Assembly: GCF_000721105.1 (NCBI RefSeq)
Contig: NZ_JOEV01000028.1
Span: forward strand, 115,300 to 179,299
Length of the DNA stretch: 64,000 bases
Source of the DNA: Streptomyces cellulosae
GTDB lineage: Bacteria > Actinomycetota > Actinomycetes > Streptomycetales > Streptomycetaceae
Direction of reading: 5' to 3'
Under the pieces are notes generated by a model. The model saw nothing but the letters and a program-made list of their open reading frames with translations, was not told the origin of the DNA and searched no databases. Positions 59,506-64,000 of the stretch are shown in pieces. The stretch's first letter is position 1, and every line of letters begins with the position of its first letter. The position numbers were made by a program, and so were the translations under genes.

Positions 59506-59533
59506 TGTCAAGGAATATTCATTATTAATGAAT
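59506..59533. promoter_or_regulatory. AT-rich palindrome and -35 box between GH2 and cellulase-like genes
   Basis: ATTCATTATTAATGAAT (59517-59533) is a 17-base perfect palindrome in GC-rich DNA. On the minus strand it immediately precedes TTGACA (59506-59511), the likely -35 of the GH2 gene. On the plus strand TAGCGT just downstream (about 59539) could be a -10 for the cellulase-like gene. Confidence 0.6.
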
Positions 59534-59674
59534 TGATGTAGCGTGGAGCCGCCGAGCCGGCCGCAGCTCGACTGACGGCACAGCGACGCCACGGCCGGTT
59601 CATCCGGCGTGGCTCCGGCCCCGGTCCGGCCGGACCCTCCCAGACACTCACCGCTACAAGCGACGGGCGACTCC

Positions 59675-60961
59675 ATGACCGCATACGAACAGGCGACTTC
59701 GGGCGAGACCGACGGCCGGCTCGCCATCACCCTGTGGGACTTCAGCTGGTACACGCAGGCCGGACCGGGGGAACCGTTCGCCGACCTCGACCGTGCCTTC
59801 GCCGAGACAGTGGACCGCGGCTTCAACACCGTACGGATCTGCGCCATGCCCTTCCTGCTGTTCTCCGGCCGCGTTCCCGACCCGGACTCCCTTCGCATCC
59901 GCGGTCTGGGCAAGCAGTTCGGGCAGCGCACCCGCTGGTACAACGTGCCCGGCGGCTACGCGGTGGACGGCCGCCGACGCCTCGTCGAACTGTTCGAGGC
60001 CGCGGCCCGGCACGGCTGTCAGGTGATCGTCTCCTCGTGGGAGTACCAGCAGTCCCCCTGCTTCGCCGAAACCGACTCCTGGCACCGTGCGCTGGCCGAG
60101 GTCCCCGGACCCGAACGCGCCGAGGTGATGGCCGAAGCGCTCAGCGGGCTGCTGGACTTCCTCACCGAGCGCGGGCTGGCCGACCAGGTCGCCTACGTCG
60201 AGGTGCACAACGAGGTCGACAACTGCTCCCTGGTTCCGGGCGACGGCGGCTCCCACTACTCCCGGCTGCGCGGCCCTCTCGGCCGGGCCGTGGAGCTGCT
60301 GCGCTCCCGCCACCCCGGCATCCCCGTCACGTACTCGCTGGGAGAGCCCTGGCCGCTCGAACTCGACGAGCTGCCGGAACAGGCGCAGATCGCCCACTTC
60401 CACTTCTACGTCTACGGCGTCCTCGGCGCGCTGTACGAGGCCGTCGGACTCGGCCACGGCACCGAGGAGGCGCCCCCCACAGCCACCTGGCCCACCCCCG
60501 AACTGGCCGGCATGCTGCGCCCGGACGCCCCCGCCTTCGCCGACTACCAGCCTGACGAGCCCTGGCGGCTGGCGGCCACCGGGATCCCGCGCGAACTGTT
60601 CTACGCGCACGACTGGGTCGATCCGGACCGCTGGGACCTGTGGCTGTACGAGAACTACCTTCCGCACCGCGAGGCCATGCGGCAGACCCTGGCCCTGTGG
60701 GTCGACTCCGTCGCCGGATTCGCCCGCCGCCGCGGCATCCCGGCCGTCCTCGGTGAAGGGGTGGTGGGCTACACCCCCCTGCTGACCCGCTTCGAGGAGG
60801 ACTCCGTCGGCAAGGACATCGCGGAGTTCGTCGTCGACCGATGCCTCGACGCAGGGTTCAAGGGTGTCGTTCTCACCTCGAACGCGGCGCCTCACCACCC
60901 CATGTGGAACACCGACCGGGACTGGATGCGCCGCGTCAACGCGCGCGTCACAGCCGGCTGA
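59675..60961 (+). CDS. Cellulase-like glycoside hydrolase (clan A type)
   Basis: A 428-residue TIM-barrel protein without a signal peptide. 'ITLWDFSWYTQAGPGEPFADLDRAFAETVDRGFNTVRICAMPFLLFSG' starts the barrel. 'QVAYVEVHNEVDNCS' carries the acid/base Glu (after Asn, clan GH-A style) and 'IPAVLGEGVVGYTPL' the nucleophile Glu. It matches the 'cellulase-like family' of actinobacteria, for which few activities are known. Its place beside GH2 and GH43 suggests removal of side sugars from imported oligosaccharides. The ATG at 59675 has a weak ribosome site. A strong hairpin follows. Confidence 0.82.
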   Translation: MTAYEQATSGETDGRLAITLWDFSWYTQAGPGEPFADLDRAFAETVDRGFNTVRICAMPFLLFSGRVPDPDSLRIRGLGKQFGQRTRWYNVPGGYAVDGRRRLVELFEAAARHGCQVIVSSWEYQQSPCFAETDSWHRALAEVPGPERAEVMAEALSGLLDFLTERGLADQVAYVEVHNEVDNCSLVPGDGGSHYSRLRGPLGRAVELLRSRHPGIPVTYSLGEPWPLELDELPEQAQIAHFHFYVYGVLGALYEAVGLGHGTEEAPPTATWPTPELAGMLRPDAPAFADYQPDEPWRLAATGIPRELFYAHDWVDPDRWDLWLYENYLPHREAMRQTLALWVDSVAGFARRRGIPAVLGEGVVGYTPLLTRFEEDSVGKDIAEFVVDRCLDAGFKGVVLTSNAAPHHPMWNTDRDWMRRVNARVTAG

Positions 60962-60991
60962 ACACGACCGTGGTCTCCCCCCGGGCTGGTC

Positions 60992-61022
60992 GAGCTGGGG
61001 CTGGTCCGACCAGCCCCAGCTC
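60992..61022 (+). terminator. Hairpin after the cellulase-like gene
   Basis: The 14-base perfect arms GAGCTGGGGCTGGT (60992-61005) and ACCAGCCCCAGCTC (61009-61022) close on a three-base loop, 31 bases after the stop. Confidence 0.75.
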
Positions 61023-61068
61023 TCCCTCATGGCCGAGATCACCGCGGGCCGAGATCACCTGACCGAGG

Positions 61069-61383
61069 TCACCTGGCCAAGGCTGGCCGGCTCTGCCCGG
61101 CCGGCCGGTGGATCGGGCCGGTGATCCGAGTCAGGGGCAGGCCCGTGCCCTGGTTGGTGTGGGCGATGATCTCCGCGGTGATGGAGACGGCCGTCTCCTC
61201 GGGCGTGCGGGCTCCGAGGTCGAGGCCGATCGGGGAACGCAGGCGGGTCAACTGGGCGTCTGTGACGCCCTCTTCGCGCAGAAGGCGCAGACGCTCGTCG
61301 TGGGTGCGGCGGATGGGGGCCGTGGAGGACTCGCTGGATCCGGTGGGGGGTGGAACAGCAGATTCAGGGAGTTCGGTAGACAT
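61069..61383 (-). pseudogene. XdhC-type C-terminal remnant
   Basis: The open frame of 104 residues has an unrelated N-terminus of about 22 residues ('MSTELPESAVPPPTGSSESS') and then 'RRTHDERLRLLREEGVTDAQLTRLRSPIGLDLGARTPEETAVSITAEIIAHTNQGTGLPLT', the characteristic end of XdhC/CoxI proteins that insert molybdenum cofactor into xanthine dehydrogenase. The N-terminal XdhC and most of the Rossmann domain are absent. No molybdoenzyme gene is nearby. An AAGG seven bases before the ATG could allow expression of the fragment. Confidence 0.75.
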
Positions 61384-61774
61384 ACGTACGCCTTCGCATC
61401 ACAGACGGGTCAGTCGTACAACAACAGCGGGAGGAGAGCGGGACCTTCGTCACCGCGGGGATCCCGGCGACCGCGTGCCCTGGCGGTGGCGGCTGCTCCC
61501 AGGGGGAGTCCGGCACCACCGGTGACGCTCGTGGCAGGGAGACTTTCCTCCCCCCTTTACGCTCCCCCCGGGAGCGACTCACCGACGTGGTCGGGGGCAC
61601 TCGCGCGCGAGGTCGTGGGCGCCGCCTCACACTCCTCCGGCAGGGCAATGCCGAGGTTCCAGGCGACAGAGCCCGTCCGGCAGTCTCACTGTCTCACTGG
61701 GGGAACCGCTGCGGGCTCCGCGGGAAAACCCGCGGGGCCCGCAGCGGTTCCTCGTCGGCCGCGTCGCGGCTGCC
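61384..61774. other. Spacer with no supported gene, ending in a terminator
   Basis: This 391-bp stretch between the XdhC remnant and the GH43 gene has no frame I can support. Its right end holds the strong hairpin at 61702-61751. The rest may be eroded coding sequence from the XdhC locus. Confidence 0.4.
61702..61751 (-). terminator. Very long hairpin terminating GH43
   Basis: A continuous stem of about 23 bp closes on AAAA: outer arms 61702-61716 and 61737-61751, inner arms CCGCGGG (61718-61724) and CCCGCGG (61729-61735). It lies 24 bases past the stop of the GH43 gene. Confidence 0.85.
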
Positions 61775-63289
61775 TCAATCGAGCGGCTCGTACTCGAACC
61801 AGTCGAAGTGCACCGCCCCGGCCGCGGCGAACATGCCGATGACCCTGCCGGTGAAGCCGCCGGCGACCTCCGTGGACAGGTACTTGCCGTCCAGCGTGAC
61901 GAGTTCGGCGAACGTGCCGTCCGGTTCCTCGATGCCGATCGAGACGACGTCGGGGCCCGTGCGTGCGTCGTTCACCGTGTGAACGCCGGCCGTCTCGATG
62001 CGGAGGACCACCGGTCCGGGCGGTGTCGGCCGGGATGCCACCACTGTGCTCAACGGACCGATGCGGGCGCGCACCCGCACCTTGCCGGGCGAGGCCTCGA
62101 TGTCGTAGTGATGCTGTTCGTCGAGGCGGACGGCCAGGCCGCCGTCTCCTTCCGTCACATCGACCAGGGCCCGCACCCGGCAGGACAGGTGCTGCTGCCG
62201 CCGGCCGACGAACGTCACGTCGGTGTCGTCGAGTGATGTGCCGCGCGCGCGCAGAGTGAGCCAGCCGGCCCGTTCCTTCGTGGTGCACACCTCCGGGGGC
62301 CGGTGCCGCAGCGAGATCCAGTACGGAGCCAGTTCGCTCAGCTCGAAGTCGTCCCGGCCCGGCACGACGGCAGGCGGCCGCAGTGGCCAGGAGGGCGCCG
62401 GCAGGAAGGACGGCAGTTCGCCGACGACCGGCCACCCGTCGACCCAGTCGACGGGTGCCAGGAACGTCTCCCGGCCGAGTACGTGCCATCCCGGGGTGCC
62501 ACCGCCGGGCCGCACGCCGAGCAGCACCATCCACCACGAGTCGTCGGGCGCCTGCACCAGGTCCGCGTGGCCGGTGTTCTGGATGGTGTGCTCGGTGCCC
62601 CGGTGGGTCAGGATCGGGTTGGCGGGGCACGGCTCGAAGGGGCCTGTGGGTGTGCGGCCACGGGCGATCGAGACGCTGTGGCAACGCTCGGTGCCGCCCT
62701 CGGCGATGAGCAGGTACCAGTAGTCACCGATGTGGTAGAGATGCGGTGCTTCCGGGGCCTTCGCGCCGGGGGTACCGGACCAGAGCCGCCGCGGCGGACC
62801 GAACGTCTCCCCGGTGTGCGGGTCGATGCGGATCTGTCCGACTCCGGCCGTGGTGCACCAGCAGTTGCCGTCGTCGTCCCAGGCGAGGTCCGGGTCGATG
62901 CCGTGCACACCGGGCAGGCGGATCGGATCGGACCAGGGGCCGGCCGGGTCGGTGGCCGTGAAGAGCAGGTTGCCGTCGCCGCTCACATTGGTGACGATCA
63001 GCCAGAAACGGCCGTCGTGGTAGCGCAGTGTGGGCGCGTAGATCCCGCCCGAGGAAGGCGACTCGAGGGGCAGGCGCAGCTGCTCCGGCCGGTCCAGAGC
63101 GTTCCCGATCTGGGTCCAGTGCACCAGGTCCCGGCTGTGGAAGATGGGCACCCCGGGGAAGTATTCGAAACTGGAGCAGGCCAGGTAGTAGTCCTCGCCG
63201 GCCCTGCAGACGGACGGATCGGGATGGAAGCCGGGGATCACGGGGTTGCTGACGGTGGTGTCCGTCTCGGGCATGCTCGACACCCTCAT
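61775..63289 (-). CDS. GH43 glycosidase with C-terminal beta-sandwich
   Basis: A 504-residue enzyme from the ATG at 63289 (AAAGGA four bases upstream). Five-bladed propeller (~1-300): 'NPVIPGFHPDPSVCRAGEDYYLACSSFEYFPGVPIFHSRDLVHWTQIGNAL' with the general base Asp (HPDPS), 'HGIDPDLAWDDDGNCW' and 'AKAPEAPHLYHIGDYWYLLIAEGG' with the acid Glu (KAPEAPH). The C-terminal ~200 residues form a concanavalin-like sandwich ('RAGWLTLRARGTSLDDTDVTFVGRRQQH'), as in beta-xylosidase/alpha-L-arabinofuranosidase GH43 enzymes. No signal peptide, so it probably acts in the cytoplasm. Upstream lies a broken arabinofuranosidase-like gene in the same direction. Confidence 0.9.
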   Translation of the reverse strand: MRVSSMPETDTTVSNPVIPGFHPDPSVCRAGEDYYLACSSFEYFPGVPIFHSRDLVHWTQIGNALDRPEQLRLPLESPSSGGIYAPTLRYHDGRFWLIVTNVSGDGNLLFTATDPAGPWSDPIRLPGVHGIDPDLAWDDDGNCWCTTAGVGQIRIDPHTGETFGPPRRLWSGTPGAKAPEAPHLYHIGDYWYLLIAEGGTERCHSVSIARGRTPTGPFEPCPANPILTHRGTEHTIQNTGHADLVQAPDDSWWMVLLGVRPGGGTPGWHVLGRETFLAPVDWVDGWPVVGELPSFLPAPSWPLRPPAVVPGRDDFELSELAPYWISLRHRPPEVCTTKERAGWLTLRARGTSLDDTDVTFVGRRQQHLSCRVRALVDVTEGDGGLAVRLDEQHHYDIEASPGKVRVRARIGPLSTVVASRPTPPGPVVLRIETAGVHTVNDARTGPDVVSIGIEEPDGTFAELVTLDGKYLSTEVAGGFTGRVIGMFAAAGAVHFDWFEYEPLD

Positions 63290-63313
63290 CGAGTCCTTTC
63301 CATGGAGGTTTGT

Positions 63314-63906
63314 TCAGCGGCGGAGCTGGATGACCACGATCGAGTAGGCGGGGACGGTCTGTCGGGTCGCGCTGCCGGCCGTCGCGGAAAGTCGGCCTTC
63401 GAGCCGGCGATCGACATGACCGTGTGGTTCCAGTCCATCGAGTCTCCGGGCCCGGTGATGCCGTCGGGCCAGGCTCCCGGTGTGATCAGCACCGCGCCGA
63501 TCCTGATGATCGGCTGTGCGCCGGTGGCCCGGGCCGTACTCATGAAGGTGTCGAACTCGGTGTCGGGGGCGACGTACCCGCCCTCGACGGTGTGCGTCTG
63601 CCAGTGATAGCCGTCGGCGTAGCTGCCGCCCGGGTAGCGGACCATCCCGGTGCCGGCGTCCTTGAGCAGTCCGGGGACGGCGGAGTGGTTCATGTTGCCG
63701 TCGTAGACGGCGACGTTCATGCCGACGCCGGTGGCCGGGATTCTCGCCAGCGCACCGTCCGCGTCGACCGGCACCGATGTGGTGACCGTCGCGTCAGCGG
63801 CTGACGCCGACGGTGGAGCTGCCATGCCGGGGCCGGCCGCGGCCAGCGACACGGCGGCTGCCAGCCCCATCAGGCGGGCGCCGCACCTGTGGATCAACCT
63901 GCGCAT
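63314..63906 (-). pseudogene. Secreted arabinofuranosidase-like GH, two internal deletions
   Basis: From the ATG at 63906 (GGAGG five bases upstream) the frame has a signal peptide (~1-37) and 'IPATGVGMNVAVYDGNMNHSAVPGLLKDAGTGMVRYPGGSYADGYHWQTHTVEGG', the start of a secreted clan-A arabinofuranosidase-like enzyme. At 'GAQPII|RIGAVLITPGAW' (about 63505) the frame skips a large segment expected to contain the acid/base Glu. After 'SIAGSKADF' (about 63387) it leaves homology. The true C-terminus 'SATAGSATRQTVPAYSIVVIQLRR' appears in another frame, ending at 63314-63316. The product cannot be catalytic. Confidence 0.8.
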
Positions 63907-63934
63907 GTGCTCCTCCAACGGAAAACACGACCGA

Positions 63935-64000
63935 GGCGGGTGGAGTCGGGGCGGGCGGGTGGAGTCGGGGCGGGTGGAGTCGGGGCGGGTGGAGTCGGGG
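63935..64000. repeat. 15-bp tandem repeat at the right edge
   Basis: Four copies of a 15-mer containing GGTGGAGTCGGGGCG (one with a four-base insertion) begin about 30 bases upstream of the arabinofuranosidase-like start and continue past the window edge. It replaces the expected promoter of that broken gene. Confidence 0.85.

Noticed and set aside
61384..61700. Possible plus-strand coding sequence downstream of the XdhC remnant
   Set aside because: Frames here show no domain, no ribosome site and mixed codon bias.
1..64000. Transposons, integrases, attachment sites, tRNA or rRNA genes
   Set aside because: I found no transposase or integrase motif, no tRNA-like cloverleaf and no rRNA sequence, so the gene losses cannot be linked to mobile elements.

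Overview
The window is high-GC actinobacterial DNA, most likely from Streptomyces or a close relative. The evidence is the strong G/C bias at third codon positions, frequent GTG and TTG starts with GGAGG-type ribosome binding sites, and typical Streptomyces families: an NsdA-like TPR regulator, a DUF397 protein, a baeRF protein, a PAS-SpoIIE phosphatase, an ECF41-type sigma factor and sugar ABC transporters without their own ATPase. I see no rRNA, tRNA, CRISPR array, insertion sequence or prophage.

Layout. 1-16.4 kb holds mixed housekeeping, stress and regulatory genes: a secreted protein cut by the left edge, a GlsB-like membrane protein, a GNAT enzyme, a nucleoside deaminase, a secreted TAP-type hydrolase, a broken MarR/thioesterase pair that keeps its operator, baeRF, SpoIIE phosphatase, NsdA-like protein with a divergent APH-type kinase, a secreted amidase, a universal stress protein and DUF397. 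16.4-31.1 kb is acyl-CoA metabolism: a coupled crotonase / DUF35 / two-thiolase operon facing an acyl-CoA synthetase, two more acyl-CoA synthetases, a nitronate monooxygenase, a miniature PaaK-like remnant, an LtaS/MdoB-like sulfatase and an ECF41-type sigma factor. Two of these acyl-CoA loci share the same candidate operator. 31.3-39.8 kb has a secreted serine hydrolase, an XRE/MmyB regulator with a divergent SDR, a phytoene-desaturase-like flavoprotein, a Ser/Thr kinase with TPR repeats and an MpaB-type oxygenase.

39.8-64 kb is a carbohydrate utilisation island. A LacI regulator stands divergent from a lipoprotein, two ABC permeases and a GH42 beta-galactosidase. Next, on the opposite strand, is a six-gene operon that encodes a complete De Ley-Doudoroff galactose route: SDR (probable galactose dehydrogenase), FadR-type regulator, D-galactonate dehydratase, KDPGal aldolase, KDGal kinase and an SMP-30 lactonase. 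Then come a second ABC importer, a GH2 enzyme, a cellulase-like enzyme and a GH43 enzyme. The set fits uptake of galactose- and perhaps arabinose-containing oligosaccharides, trimming to free sugars and oxidation of galactose to pyruvate and glyceraldehyde 3-phosphate.

The most unusual property is how many genes are broken in a similar way. Several have kept their two ends and lost the middle (PaaK, a second GH42, an arabinofuranosidase-like GH) or kept only one end (MarR, a sialidase-like gene, XdhC). A thioesterase has a single-base frameshift. Several gene ends carry short tandem repeats that include the stop codon. Either this strain deletes DNA at short homologies unusually often, or the assembly collapsed; read mapping would decide.
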